From Physella acuta (lineage: Eukaryota; Mollusca; Gastropoda; Physidae), in contig NW_026731981.1 in assembly GCF_028476545.1 (NCBI RefSeq), positions 409,501-473,500 of the forward strand: a stretch of 64,000 nucleotides of DNA. The letters run 5' to 3'. The translations under genes were made by a program, and so were the position numbers. Below, piece by piece: positions 33,605 to 46,559 of this stretch. Positions within the stretch are counted from its first letter, which is position 1, and each line of letters opens with the position of its first letter. The notes under the pieces were generated by a model that did no database searches, was not told the DNA's origin, and was given only the letters and a program-made list of their open reading frames with translations.

Positions 33605-33650
33605 CTGTGGCGTCACTAGGTCGGGTGTCACCCGAAGCTGTAACCTATTG
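33605..33650 (+). mobile_element. Terminal fragment of the CAGTGGCGTAGCGAGG MITE
   Basis: GTGGCGTCACTAGGTCGGGT then GTCACCCG matches the right-end complement of the 5247 element with two changes. It starts 5 bp after the lectin stop codon and so would lie in its 3' UTR. Confidence 0.6.
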
Positions 33651-34598
33651 TGTTACACCACAAGTTTATACAGCGGTGCTTTACATGTATTTGAATATAA
33701 TTTCTTACAAATACGAATTCGAATCTCTTTTTAAAAAAATGCTTTTTAAAGATTTGATGTCACTCCCTAAAATTTTGTCACTCAATGCGTCCGCATTCGA
33801 CACGCCTACTGACGCTACTAATAACAGTTACATCAGTACATTGAAATTATTACGGCACTGAAATGTAATAACAGCGTCAGTGATTAGCACCAGTTGTTTA
33901 GTGAATTGCAATGATTCTGCCTATCCAACGAACTACGTTTTTCACGCTATGCACGTACTGTTTCACCGATGACATAATTATAATTATTACATGAAGACCC
34001 ATTTAGGTAGTTAAAGGAAAAATTACATTTACTTTTACTTATTTGACTTATTTGTGACTTATATGGATTGTTAAGTTTGCCAAGCATATGAAGTAAAAAT
34101 AGTCATATAATACTAAATCAACTTACTTATGAGGGAGCCGCTGATTCTATGCCGACACGGATCTAATGTTTACATTTTAACACAATATGTTGAGGCAAGT
34201 CACTATCATTTTTAATCTAACACAAACTGAATACGTTTTTGTAAGATTGTGCACATTTTAAAACATTTCTCACAGAGTTATTGGTCTAAATTGTAAAATT
34301 TTACAATTAAAATATTTGCATTTTTTTCTGTACTTAAAACAAGGTGTACTTTACAATGAATTTCTTTGTGGGGGTGGGGGACAGTTTGATATAATTTTAG
34401 TTTCTGTTTTAAGATAACATTCATTAAATACTTCGCCCAAGGTCGTTGTTTTTCTTTCAATTCCCGGGTCATTACAACATCAAGACTTTTCTGTCCTTCG
34501 CTAATTTTTCAAAGTCAATTTAACTACACCAGATTTTTGAAGGTACCTCTCTTTTCTTCATCCCTGTAGACTACGAAATTCGTTCTCCTATATTTAAT
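33651..34598. other. Intergenic, nothing recognised
   Basis: AT-rich, downstream of the lectin gene. Should include the lectin 3' UTR end. No other signal. Confidence 0.4.
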
Positions 34599-34859
34599 GG
34601 GAGCCGGACGTTTTCCCGAAAGACACTTGCACGAATGCCGTTTTCCCGAAGGCCGATTTTCCGAATGGACACTTGCCCGAATGTGACAAATGCCCGAATG
34701 GACGCTTGCCCAAATGCGACACATGCCCATCCGAATGCAACAAATGCCCATTCGGGCATTCGGGGAAGTATCCATTCGGGCATTTGTCGCATTCGGGCAA
34801 GTGTCCATTCGGGAAATCGGAATTCGGGCAAGTGTCTTTCAGTAATTTGTCGTAGACCC
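34599..34859. mobile_element. Foldback-like MITE built of CATTCGGGCA repeats, 8-bp duplication
   Basis: A 261-bp near-palindrome. The left half has copies of CCCGAATGGACACTTGCCCG and ATGTGACAAATGCCCGAATG; the right half has their complements. Ends are GGGAGCCGGAC... and ...GTCGTAGACCC, flanked by perfect direct repeats TATTTAAT at 34591-34598 and 34860-34867. The superfamily is not clear: an 8-bp duplication with GGG/CCC ends would fit hAT, P or Merlin. Confidence 0.8.
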
Positions 34860-34867
34860 TATTTAAT

Positions 34868-37140
34868 TGTACTTTTCTTGAAGGTGTCATCTTGCCTCCC
34901 TCACTCTTAGTATGAGGCTTCTGAGTTCTCTTACATATTTTAGCGACCAAAGCTTTTATTTTAAAAAGCTATTTTAGTTTATTTTCTTATTTTCAGTGCA
35001 TTTAAAAACTTGTTATTATCATTTTTGTATTTGTTGTATTTTCTGATTTTAAACAATTCGTTCTAATTGATTTTGACACTAGGCTACGACTAAACCTATT
35101 TGCTTTAAAACCCTGCCAGTACCTTGCGGTCTCTAAAAGACAATTGTCTGCCCCTTCATCGGTTATTGCCGCCACTCGGGAAATCAACCAACCGTGACTA
35201 ACAGTTCACTGTGGACGGCTCTCTGATCCAGTGGTAGCTAGTATTTAATCGTGTAATCTTCCCTTTTATTGGTGAATATAGTAGTTTTTTAAATTAAATT
35301 TTAATGACAAACCTATTGTCTAATTATACTAAAAATAAATATCCTTTCATTGTCACAAAAGAAGAACGTAACTGGAAAGTTTGAACGAAATCGCTTCAAT
35401 AGAAATGGGTCAAAATATTAGGTTACAAGATGTGTCACCTACAACAAACGAACTAACAAAAAAGATAAAACAACAACAACAAAAAAACAAACAACAACAC
35501 AAAAATAAAACAAAACACTAAATTAAAACAACAAACAACAGACATAATGAACTATGTAAAAGCTTGAAAAAAAGTGCGTTTTTAAAATTAATAAATGGAA
35601 CGCTTAGAGCTGAACACGCACGAATAAGCACTGAGTGTGATGTCTTTATTTTTTCTCTCGTGTTTTTAACCTTTTGTGACGAGAATACATGAATACTTTT
35701 TAACCATCCATGCATAGCTAATGAATACCAGACTCCCGTTAGGGAAAGTAGAGACAGCGGATCATAGTGTTAACTACACCACCCCTCTACACTGCGAGGC
35801 CAAAAAAAACGGAAAATTCTATTTACCCCATAGATCCTTATGTCTGAAAGAAAATTTAATTGAGTTTTAAATGGTACATCGCTGACCCCGCTTTGATGCT
35901 AACTGGAGGACAATTGAAGAAAACTGTTTTATGTTTACGATTCACACAACGCCACTTCAATATTTAGCGGAGGAATGATATGGTACTAAAAAGATTTGAG
36001 AGTAGTTGCATGTGTACTTATAACCGACCCATATTGTTTTGCAGTGTTTCTAAGTGCCCAATGAGTTTTGACACGTTCCTAGGTCACTCTAAGTACTGGA
36101 AAAATAAGCATTTTACCTAGATTTTCTATTGACTAGTATTTCCACTCAAATCCATTGGACAACAGATTATTATATTTTTTAACGGATGCAGCGTTGAAAG
36201 ACAAACTCTTTATTTACTGAAGGTCTTTTACCAAGTACGGATTTATTTAATTTGCATAATGTAATTATCAATTTCGTTTTTAAAAAGTTTGATAAAAATA
36301 AAATAAAAATCGAAAGTGTTATAAGGCGTATTTTAAATTGAAGAGAAAATATCATATTATTTTCAAGACAATATCAGTTTTGAAAAAAAATTGAAAACAC
36401 CTCAAACTTTTCATCTACCGCAATGACCTCGTTTTCTATTTCGTTGTCCTTAGTTAAAACTCGACCGTCACCCATGGCAACACGCATACAGGACGTAGAA
36501 CCATAAATTTATAATGAATGCTTTATAAGACTTAAATTTCTGTGGTGCCTGAGTGGGGGGGGGGGGGGTTAAGCACTTTTAAAAATAGAAGTAATTCAAA
36601 AGTGCACCTTATCGTTCTGTACTCTGTTTGATGTTCGATTTTAAGTTTGTAAAACTAACTAATGAGATATTTGGATAATATTTTACAAAGTGCTAATGTT
36701 TACTAACGGCGGTAGGCGAGCAAAAAGTAAATTACAATAACAAATTGGTGCACATACTACAGGCGGTGTACTAGACAATGTAGTTACATTAACTCCTCTG
36801 CTATGTATTTTATAATTATCAGATAATCTACATGTTATATTAATTTGATCTTCTTGTATTGTTACCTTCAATTATTTTATCGTCCTTTACACCATTAAAT
36901 GTGTTATTTAAACAAAATAGATGTTTTGTTTACATTATATGTATTGGTTAAACCTTTGAATGTTGAATTTGGTCCATTGTGAGAGTTTGTGTGACGTTGT
37001 GAAACTCGAATAAACTCATTAAACATCGACGTATCCCTGTAGGTCTAATGGATAGGAGAAGTTATCGTACTTGCTTCGCTGTAGCGCTACATCGAGATTC
37101 GTAGGTTGCGTTTCTTTAGCTGGGTGCACAAGGTTTAGCT
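34868..37140. other. Intergenic, nothing recognised
   Basis: AT-rich. A poly-G run near 36555 and a possible second SINE head near 37030-37110 (GGTCTAATGGATAGGAGA and GAGATTCGTAGG) are the only structure I noticed. Confidence 0.4.
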
Positions 37141-37310
37141 AAGGGACGGTGTAGCATAACTCGTAAGTCTAGAGTTCGAATCCATGTTCAAGTCAGTAGA
37201 CCGTCCCTGAGTCCACCCAGCTCTGATGGGTACTTAGAAACAGGTGAACTCTACTTCACTTGCCCCATCGGCCCGTCAGGTTTGGAAGGGGAACTTTTAC
37301 AAAGTTCAGC
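37141..37310 (+). mobile_element. tRNA-derived SINE
   Basis: Head GGACGGTGTAGCATAACTCG with a good B box, AGAGTTCGAATCC. Body CCCTGAGTCCACCCAGCTCT, GATGGGTACTTAGAAACAGG, TGAACTCTACTTCACTTGCC. The same body occurs inverted at 49.7-50.0 kb and in pieces at 24.05, 26.3, 42.9 and 53.5 kb. Confidence 0.8.
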
Positions 37311-38001
37311 TGCAACACTAAAGCTGTTAAATTGATTTCTGTCAACTTTAGAAAAAAATTTAAGATAACAAATAACACAACACTTTGATAATTTTAGTGT
37401 ACAATTTATATCATAATAGTTTATGCCTGTAACTGAATAAACTTAAATATAGGCCCTACTGTTATATTTTAAAGTTTACCAAAGCTTTAATTTTTTTTTG
37501 CAGTGACGTTAATCGTGCTTATAATGGTAAAAAAGAATGTTTTTTTCTAGTGCAATTCTGAAAAATATCAGAATAAAAATAACACAATAATACAGAATAT
37601 GTATAAAATTGAATGTCAATAATATTTTATATTTTTAAACAAGAATAGTTTCAACAATAATAAAGAAAAACAGAAAGTAACTAACAGGAAGATGAAAAAG
37701 GAGAGATGATTCGACATCTAGCGTCTAGATGGGGCTGATGTTTTTAAGGTGACTCAACGCATAGAACATGATTGTAAATTATGTTGATGTTTCGAAGTAA
37801 GACATTTTTGGAAAGGTCAAGGTTTTATTTTGAACTAAATCCTCTTTCCCACAGATACCGGAGCAATAAAAGTTTAATGTTGATATTGTTTGTTTTGAGT
37901 TAAGTTCTCTTTTTCACGGATGGCTGACTTTTAAAATTTAATGTTGATATAGTTTATTTTAAGTTAAATCCTCCTTTCTCAGAATATCTAAATGTTTAGT
38001 G

Positions 38002-39081
38002 TTAATATTGTTCTTGAGAAAAAACACTTTGTGTTCTCGGGAATATTTCACCTGCTAAAGACCGACCAAACATTTTCGTGAACGTTCGAGCGAATTTTGG
38101 GCTCATTCTTATATACAGGTTCAGATTAACTGAGGCACCAAACAACAGTGATACATTTTGCCAGATAGCGATTAAATATATGCTGTTTAGTGGTATTTGA
38201 ACGCCAGCATAATTTATAAAACTTGTGCAAAATGTGGGAAATAATCGAAAAGTAATCACACAAACACAGAGTGATAAAGTCATTTTAACTGATTTCAGAT
38301 CTTTGGCTTTCTTCTTGAGAGCGTTGATAGACATCCGTGCCACTGATTTTGATGTCAGAATCAGTTTTAATAATATCAAGACAGTACAAAGGCCTATTAT
38401 CAAAGGCGGAGTGGCCATAGCAACTACAAGCGTAAATAACAGATCTAAAAGTTCAAACACGGCAAAGTTTTCTTGAGCCAGCTTAGAAAAGACAGAGAGT
38501 GCCATGGTTCTGTTGTATTTAGAACTGTAAGTCCACTTGATGTCAAACAGCAAAAAATTCGGATTGTAAAAACCGAATAAGACAAACAAAGTAACGGCAA
38601 CTGTGATTGTTGTACGCCGTGGTGTCATGAGTGAGGCAACTTTGAATGGAAACAACACAGCTAGCATCCTCTCTACTGTCATGATGGTTACGATGTATGA
38701 ACTTGAAGCTATTGTGTAGATGTTCACTGGTCTGATTATACACCTGAAGAATGCAAGTATCGTATTCGCCAAAATGGAATCGAATTCGTTGATTAAAAGC
38801 ATCACTGAAGGCATTAACTGAGTTACTACAAAAATCAGATCCGACACGGACAAAGATAAAATTAAAATGTTTGTCGACTCTTTGAACTTATGACGAACCA
38901 TGATAAACATAATGATGATATTTCCTACGATACCGTAGAAACACAATATAGGAGAGATAATATAAAATGATATAAGGTTCAAGTAAAATTTAGCTTCTGC
39001 AAGTGCTGACGGAATTTCTGTGTTTACTTGTAAGACATCAAATGATGTGTTGTTTATTTGATTTGATTTAGTGTTCTCCAT
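38002..39081 (-). CDS. Orphan class A GPCR, copy A of four (candidate chemosensory receptor)
   Basis: Single-exon gene for 359 residues with seven hydrophobic segments. TM1 has GN at about residue 53-54, TM2 has LSVSDL (D81), and the end of TM3 has VERM at 136-139 where rhodopsin-like receptors have DRY. TM6 reads CVCVITFRLFP, without CWxP, and TM7 reads ASVNLNLYIRMSPKF in place of NPxxY. C114 at the start of TM3 is present, but ECL2 (residues about 172-215) has no cysteine; it carries an NRT glycosylation site. The arrangement as tandem, intronless, lineage-specific receptors resembles gastropod candidate chemosensory receptors; peptide receptor is the alternative. The tail ends FPRTQSVFSQEQY, unlike the other copies. 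Confidence 0.88.
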   Translation of the reverse strand: MENTKSNQINNTSFDVLQVNTEIPSALAEAKFYLNLISFYIISPILCFYGIVGNIIIMFIMVRHKFKESTNILILSLSVSDLIFVVTQLMPSVMLLINEFDSILANTILAFFRCIIRPVNIYTIASSSYIVTIMTVERMLAVLFPFKVASLMTPRRTTITVAVTLFVLFGFYNPNFLLFDIKWTYSSKYNRTMALSVFSKLAQENFAVFELLDLLFTLVVAMATPPLIIGLCTVLILLKLILTSKSVARMSINALKKKAKDLKSVKMTLSLCVCVITFRLFPTFCTSFINYAGVQIPLNSIYLIAIWQNVSLLFGASVNLNLYIRMSPKFARTFTKMFGRSLAGEIFPRTQSVFSQEQY

Positions 39082-40969
39082 TTGTCCAGTTCATGTACTT
39101 TCTTTTTTCAATGGTTAAATCTTCTTTTTGGTATTTTACAAATGTTTCCACTATGTACAAAATTATATATTTTAAAGTCAATTTAAAGTATACAGTGTTT
39201 CGATACTATTGAATCATGAGTATTTTCAAATGTCATTTTTTTTTAATTTTTAGCACTACTATCATAATACCAATGCATTAATAAATAAATGTCTATTGTT
39301 AGAAAATGACAAATTTTAGCACTAGAAAATCTTTTTTTCTTTTAAAATCTAAGATTTTAAAATTTTACTCATATATATTTTTGTTGTTGATTAATTGTTA
39401 TATCTACAATATTACACAATATTATTAAAAACAAAGATCCATTATTGAAAAATACTATGTGTAGCTAACAAAGCCGTTTTAAAAGATGTAAATATCAATT
39501 TGTTTTTAAATCTTGAAAAAAATAGTTCAAATAAATTTCTATTAATTGAAATATGTATTACAAATCTTCGCTTTTAAATATCATTTTTATTTATTAACTT
39601 TTATTATTCACAATAAAATTTATTGAATTCGGTAAAAAATATATAAATCTTAATTCATAATAATGCTTGTTATTGCTATCATCATTCTATTTATAGAAGC
39701 CACTACAAATGGTGCACTGTGTCATCAAATCTGTTAAAAAACACTTTTCCTTCACTTATCAAACACAATACAGTCAGTATGCTATTCACATTTTAAAGTT
39801 AGGAAAATTTGTAGATCTGTTTTTACTCTCGTGGAAATAAAAAAAAAACAGATGTTAAAAAAATACTGTCCAACAGCTGAAAAAGATGTAAAATTTCTGT
39901 GTATTAGTGGTAATGGAGAATACAATGTTGACTCAACAAACGTAAGAGAGCCGATATACATGAAAATAAAACGGTAACATATCGATTAAAAACAAAACGA
40001 GTAATGGGTAGTTTTGTTTGTGACTTTTGGTCGATAGGAAAACAAAGAGTTTAATTATACAGTGTGAAAATATACTCTCAATTTAATTTCCGGATAGGTA
40101 ATTTTTACAAGACGATAAACAATAGACGCATAATTATTTTAATTATTACTTACGATTTTAAAGCATAATTGATGGTTACATTTGTGTACGGAGATTAAAA
40201 AATAAAACACACATTATTCAGGTATTGAATGTAATTTTAAAAATTAAACCGTGTGGTACGATTTAATTGTTTTGTATATGACAATGACTAAAATCGTAAT
40301 TATGTGTGACAAATATCTCGAAAGTTTTAATTATAGATTGTGAGGTTTTCTCATTTGGCTCTTACGATCTTCAAAATATCAAAAGAAAAAGTGGAAAAAA
40401 GAAAGTGCATATAATTACTTGTATTAAGTATAACATTTTTAAAAAGTTCAACAAAGCACTTTACTTAGGTTTGTTTAAAATATTTTCAAAATGTTTAGTG
40501 TTATTCTCGCTTGTGTTAAATATTGCAGGCTCCTCCAAACTATATTCTATAAACTTTCTTTTAGAACACCTATACACTTCTAACTGCTGAGATCCTACAT
40601 TCAATAGTCCAGACGTATGTCTCATTAATATTCCAAATGTAAAAACTAAGTTACAATTCGTGTACGTGATGGACTGCCAAAATTGGTTAAATGTTTCATC
40701 TCCGAAATGTTAAGTATACCGTTTCTAGAAAAAAAATTCAATAATTGCTCGTATAATATACATGTTTGACTATTCTACTTGAGCTTCTTATTCTGCACGT
40801 AACGATATAGAATGTGACTGGTGTCAATTTGGGTATATCAAACGAGAGTATAGCTGCTTGCATTTTTAATGTTGTATTTTTAGAAATCAAGGATATGCGT
40901 TTGCTGCATAAAATTCTGTATACATTTGTATAAACTTTTGTGTTTGACTGTTTGGTGCTCTGCACTAAG
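39082..40969. other. Intergenic 5' flank of GPCR copy A
   Basis: AT-rich. Small open frames (for example 40306-40590) show no recognisable domain. Likely holds the promoter and any non-coding leader exon of copy A. Confidence 0.4.
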
Positions 40970-41090
40970 TTTTCTAGCTGTTAGTACTTGTATACGTGTA
41001 TGGCTGCTTGATACTCATACAATCAACGGTCTTGCGCTTGTACAGGTGCTTTACTGCTACATTCTACATTTCCCTTAGTTTCAAGTATTA
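40970..41090. repeat. Upstream paralogous block of GPCR copy A (matches 46560-46690)
   Basis: GTATGGCTGCTTGATA, TCAACGGTCTTGCGCTTGTA and TGCTACATTCTACATT match, in the same order, a block upstream of copy B at 46560-46690 (GTATGGCTGCTTGATATTCT, CCAACGGTCTAGCATTTGTA). It lies 1.9 kb upstream of copy A's start. Confidence 0.75.
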
Positions 41091-42884
41091 CATCAAAGTT
41101 CATTTGATTGAGATTTAAATTTTAACCGCTTGATGCTACATTTGATGGTCTGACATTTTTTACGATTAAATAATGCACCTTTTATATTTAAAGCAGATTA
41201 TAAGAAAGAAACCAAAGCGATAAAAAGTACGGACCCATGGAGAGTTGGAGGGGGTGGGAGAGAGAAAGAGAGGTCGGGGGATGGAAAACAATAGAGGGAG
41301 GTGGTGGAGGGGAGAGAATGGAAAGGTGCATATGAAATGAAGAAGGGGAAGAAATTAAAAGTGAGCCATATTAATCACTTTAGAATTAATTAAACAAGCT
41401 TAATATCTGTGTGGGTATTTTGTTCCATCCCGTCGATATAAGTAATACGTTTGTTCCATTACAAATAGTTTTGAACTAGTTAACCTATCCAGTCAAAATA
41501 TCCCAAAATTGCAAAAAATAAGTACACAGATTATTTTGCAAACTATTGCGACGCATTTAAGAATTTACACATTAATACCATTATTAAAATTCCAAATTGT
41601 ATTATGTTAAATTTCGTATTTTTAATATAATATTATATATTAAGTAAATATGCTTTTCATAAAAATGAAAATTATGTGTTTTTATATTATCAACCATCAT
41701 TATATCATTTGCCAGATGCGTTTTTAGATGTTGCAGTAAGTAAAATTATCAAACTAGATAATGTAGGATGTTCCCAATTGACTTAAAGACTGTTTTAGTA
41801 TAGGACTTTTTAACAGGTTTGTGTTTGTATGTTATCAAACTTTTGAACATAATATTATGAAAACAATTTTCCTTTATGTTTTTCTTGGAACATAGAGCCT
41901 TCTTCAAGGCTCGCTATAATTAATGATTTTTCGCTTGTCCATTTGTTTTCAACCAACCCTTTCCTATTTTGTTAAGTATCATCAAGCATTAGCATGTTCT
42001 CCTTAGTAGTCTTCTATATCTTTAGCCTTTCGGTTCCACATTAAAATCTCACTAGCGGTATAGTTTGTATTAATTTGTTGAGTGTGTTCATTCCATTGCT
42101 GTTTTCTTTCCAAGATTTGCGTTTCTATTGCCCACACTTCTTCAATAGCTCTTTATGTTTTCTATTTTATTTCACCACTATATTTTCAAGTAGTTTTTAA
42201 CAAAACAAATAGGAAGGACTTCAACCATGTATAAGCTATGTGAACATTGTAAAATAAAAAACATTAACTTTGTTAGCGATTAGTAAAGCCCCCAAAAATA
42301 CATCACAAATTACTTTTCACAAATACGAAAACACTCATATATATTTTAATTAAAAAAAAAAACAATATGCATTAAGTTTTTTTTATAAATGATATGTATT
42401 TTGTTGTATACATTTAATATTTCCAGCGCTGTATTGAATATTTATTGTTTTATTACATACATTGTGGGGACAGAAACTCAGTAAAACATGAGATATTTAA
42501 AGACCTTTTTCTAAACACGATTTTAAAACAAAAAACACCACCTATTTTAAGAGTACTTTAACATAACAAAAAGATACAGGCTTAAAAATAATTATTCAGC
42601 CATACTTTTAAACAAATAATCACTGCAACGCCACGCCAGTTCAAGCTGCTAATATTGATCTACTTCCACAGAAACAAATTGTTAGTGTAGTTCAGTGAGA
42701 TGTCGATCGATAACTAGAGTACTGGCGGTTTGAAACCCGTACTACGATCCAAGTAAACCGATTATAATTTATTCAACAAACTTACTAATGTCGAGGCTCT
42801 ACTTATGTAACCATACACATGGCAGACATATTAAGGTCCTTTGTAGCAAAATACACTAATAAAGTTCCTTTTTCGAACATGACG
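41091..42884. other. Intergenic, nothing recognised
   Basis: AT-rich, apart from a purine-rich stretch at 41240-41360. A weak tRNA-like head may occur near 42690-42750 (TAGTTCAGTGAGATG and GGTTTGAAACCC), not enough to call. Confidence 0.4.
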
Positions 42885-43010
42885 GTTCATTGGGCAAGTT
42901 AAGTAATGATACCTAGTTTTGAGACCACGGCATATAAAGGTATAGTGTGGCCAGTACTTTTCCCTAACTCGAGTTTGGTATCCATTAGAGTAGGACAGAC
43001 TCAGGGACAT
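42885..43010 (-). mobile_element. SINE body fragment, inverted
   Basis: The minus strand reads TGTCCCTGAGTCTGTCCTAC, then TAATGGATACCAAACTCGAG, then ACTGGCCACACTATACCTTT. This follows the SINE body at 49.7 kb with many changes. Confidence 0.6.
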
Positions 43011-44070
43011 TCAACATATACAACATTAGCCAAAATGTATTTATTTTCATTGCAACTTTTTATTTTATTTGATTATGTCTATTTAATTAAACAATGTTTT
43101 ATCTATCGAGAAATATACATTCATCACACAAATTTCAACAATATTTCAAGATATCATGTTTAAGTTATTTATACATCAATGTTACATTCTATTTTGCATA
43201 AAGTTGAGGTTTTCTAAACCCAACTGACATGTTGCTGAACTAGAACATTAGATGACCGAAGCAAAAGGTGCATAGTTATGAGAAAAGTCAACGCTGATGC
43301 CACAAGGACTTCAATATGGGATAAGATACAATTAATTGATAGATTGAAAACATACTGAATTTTTTCATTTCGCAAGATTTCAAACACTTTATTCCATGTT
43401 GTCATTTACTCCTCCAATTTAAATGTGTATGATAAACTGGGCACTGTTTAGCTTGGATTAGGTCTAATGGCTATTCTATTTTGTTAACTTTGAATGCGGT
43501 AATAATTGCCCCCACTAGATATAAGTATAACAGCTCTCATTCCAATCAAACTGACAGCGTAGATTTGTCAATGGATGGTTTGTTTTTAAAGCTTTTGTTT
43601 TTTAAAGGGGTGAAGTAAACGCAGTGAATTAATGAATGACAAATTGTAAAAAAAGCTTGCTACAATACGATTAGTGAAAAATAAATATTTTTTTCAAGAA
43701 AAACGTTTCACATTGACTAAATTGATAATATAGGATTTTAATTGACGCAAAGACATCATTTATTGCCTGAGTCATTCTATTTGGAACGTAAATAACATGT
43801 TTAATTTATTCATCACGAATTATTAAGAACATTAATTCCTTTACAGTTTACTGCAATCGTGTTTTACTAGAAAAGATAAAATCATATAATTTTAATTTTA
43901 AGAAAAATTGATTTGTCTTTCAATTTATAAAATTGCACATTGTATCGAGTACTACAGTTAATCATATATTGTTAACTGTTTTTCTCTGCATACTACTTAA
44001 ACGCTTAACTTCTTACCTTTGTTGTTAGCGGTTTTGTCATCAATCTCCATTTCTAGGTCTCATTAGAGAT
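43011..44070. other. Intergenic between GPCR copies A and B, nothing recognised
   Basis: AT-rich. Downstream of copy B on its strand; should include its 3' UTR. Confidence 0.4.
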
Positions 44071-45168
44071 TTATCTATTCACAGTCGATTTCGTTCTTAA
44101 ACTAAAAATGCTGTGATGTTTAGTTCGTTCTAAATCGTTCCCCACAAGACTGAACATTTTTGTGTATGTTCTAGCGAATTTGGGACTCATTCTGATGAAA
44201 AGATTAAGGTTAACTGACGCACCAAACAGTAATGATAAGTTCTGCCAGATAGCAATTAAAAAGATAAAATTTGATGGGATATGAACATCTGTGTGATTTA
44301 TTATAAAACCAGTTGTAAAAGTGGGAAACAGTCGAAATGTAATCACACAAACACAGAGGGATAAAGTCATTTTAACCGATTTTAAATCTTTAGTTTTCTT
44401 TTTTAAAGCATTGATAGACATTTGTGTAGCTGATCGCGAAGATAGATGTAGCTTAACAATGATTAATACGGTACAAAAACTTATTATAATAGGCGGGATT
44501 GCCGTTGGAAATAGAAGTGTAAATAATAAATCTAACATTTCAAACACGGCAAAGTTGTTTATAGCTAATTTAGAATAAACAGATACTACAACTGTTCTGT
44601 TGAAGCTTAAGTTATATGACCATTCTATGTCAAACAGCAAAAAATTCGGATTGTAAAAACCGAATAAGACACATAAAGTAACGACAACTGTGGTTGTTGT
44701 TCGCCGTGGTGTCATGAGTGAGGCAACTTTGAATGGGAACAACACAGCTATCATCCTCTCTACCGTCATGATCGTGACGATGTATGAACTCGACGTCATT
44801 GTGTAGATGTTTACTGGTCTAATTATACAGTAATAAAATGCAAGTATCGTATTCGCCAAAATAGAATCAAACTCGTTAATTAAAAGCATCACTGAAGGCA
44901 TCAACTGAGTTACTACAAAAATGAGGTCAGACACGGACAAAGATAAAATTAAAATGTTTGTCGACTCTTTGAACTTATGACGAACCATGATAAACATGAT
45001 GATGATATTTCCTACGATACCGTAAAAACACATCAATGGGGAGATAATGAAAAAGGACAAAACGTTCATGTAAAATTTGGCTTCTGCAAATGCTGACAAA
45101 TCTTCTGTACTTTTGTATAGAACATCATTCGACGAACTGGTCGTTTCCTTACTCATGTTGATTGCCAT
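44071..45168 (-). CDS. Orphan class A GPCR, copy B of four (candidate chemosensory receptor)
   Basis: Single exon, 365 residues. From GIVGNIIIMFIMV through TM4 it is almost identical to copies A and D, at the base level too, while its N-terminus (MAINMSKETTSSSNDV) and tail (FSLVGNDLERTKHH...) are its own. It shares the unusual family motifs: VERM after TM3, CVCVITFRLFP in TM6, ASVNLNLFIRMSPKF in TM7, and a cysteine-free ECL2 with an NRT glycosylation site. A second ATG four codons in (MSKETT) could be the real start. Ligand unknown. Confidence 0.88.
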   Translation of the reverse strand: MAINMSKETTSSSNDVLYKSTEDLSAFAEAKFYMNVLSFFIISPLMCFYGIVGNIIIMFIMVRHKFKESTNILILSLSVSDLIFVVTQLMPSVMLLINEFDSILANTILAFYYCIIRPVNIYTMTSSSYIVTIMTVERMIAVLFPFKVASLMTPRRTTTTVVVTLCVLFGFYNPNFLLFDIEWSYNLSFNRTVVVSVYSKLAINNFAVFEMLDLLFTLLFPTAIPPIIISFCTVLIIVKLHLSSRSATQMSINALKKKTKDLKSVKMTLSLCVCVITFRLFPTFTTGFIINHTDVHIPSNFIFLIAIWQNLSLLFGASVNLNLFIRMSPKFARTYTKMFSLVGNDLERTKHHSIFSLRTKSTVNR

Positions 45169-46559
45169 TGGTCCTGCACCTCTTGAGTTGAATTATTTAA
45201 ATATGTTTGTCTATATAACTCTGTAATAACTGATACATCAATCTAAAAATTCGATCTTTGATCTATCTAATAACATTCAGTTGATTTAATTTTAGTTAAA
45301 AGTTGTTTAAATTCAAATTTCATCCCGTTTTTAAAAACATTTAGATGTCTTTCTCTCCTAATACATACATCATCAAAAAGGCGGGTATAATTAAGGTAAC
45401 GAAAGTTTAATATACTTGTTTGAATTTTCTTTTTAAATACACACTAAAGTAATGACAAGTCACTGAGAATCTTTAGATTGTAGTTATGATAATAAAAAAA
45501 AACACTTTTGAATTTGTACTACAATTAACGTTGAAACAGCTTTAAGTTGATCACTCTTTATTATAACTACCTTTAATATAATGTAAATATATTGATATAA
45601 TAAAACACAACTAACAACTACTACATCTGTAAATGTGGTCGACACAGTCAGTTACGCTAGTCCAATTAGTCACACTCAGAAAAGGACTGTGTAATTCAAT
45701 GGTTAACCAGATAGAAATAATAAGTAAACAGTTGTGCTAATAACTTTCACCATTCACCAAACAGCGTGAGTCTATTATGTTCAAAGACAACTCTGTCCAT
45801 TCACTTGGCTACATAACAATGGGTCCGTTGTGTTGGTAGATCAAGCTAGTATACACGACTGCAGTATAGACAATGTTTACCATATGATCAATATTTTGAT
45901 TTTTGCGAAAGCTAACAATCAAATATTTAGTAAGCTACTTAGTTCTAGAGAAAAACCAAGCGTGTAATTATCGAGATAAAAATGACAACTTTCAGTTCTC
46001 TTTCCCACAATAAATACACCTAGATAGTAATTTGCATTAATTATTTTAATTGTTCCTTAGTGTTTTGACTCCTAATAACAGAGGTGTACTTGTGGACAAG
46101 AAATACAATAATATATATTATCATGATAAATCAGTCTTTGCAATTCAGTTACTAAACACATAGTTTATTTTTAATATTGTAGGTTACAAAACTGTTAATT
46201 GTGGTTTAAAAAGATAAAAACAAGAGAAGACAAAAATGGTTGACATTCAGGTATATCTTTAAAAACCGCCGTTATTTAATTACAGGGTAAAATAATTTAA
46301 ACTATAGGTAAAAGACTATTTAAGAGAGAAAAATATAAAGGACGAATCGTTATTGGTGAAGATTATAGCTGCTTCATCTTTTCATGGAAACATGAATATC
46401 GTTCAGTAGAGTAAAATTGAGAACTGTTTCAAATCTTGGTCTAACGGTTCTCTTTTTACAACTTTTTCACAGCTGTAAATTTGCATTTAGCGATGAAGCT
46501 CTGTAATTTTGTTTTCTTAGTATTTTTATAATTTTGTAATTTTCATTAACTGCTTCATA
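45169..46559. other. Intergenic 5' flank of GPCR copy B
   Basis: AT-rich, no exon recognised. Possible promoter of copy B. Confidence 0.4.

Noticed and set aside
34278-34472. Short minus-strand open frame downstream of the lectin gene
   Set aside because: No motif, no splice context, in AT-rich spacer.
44321-44578. Plus-strand open frame conserved under all four GPCRs (also 38225, 48346 and 54844)
   Set aside because: Antisense of the conserved TM5-TM6 coding region; its conservation follows from the GPCR coding strand.
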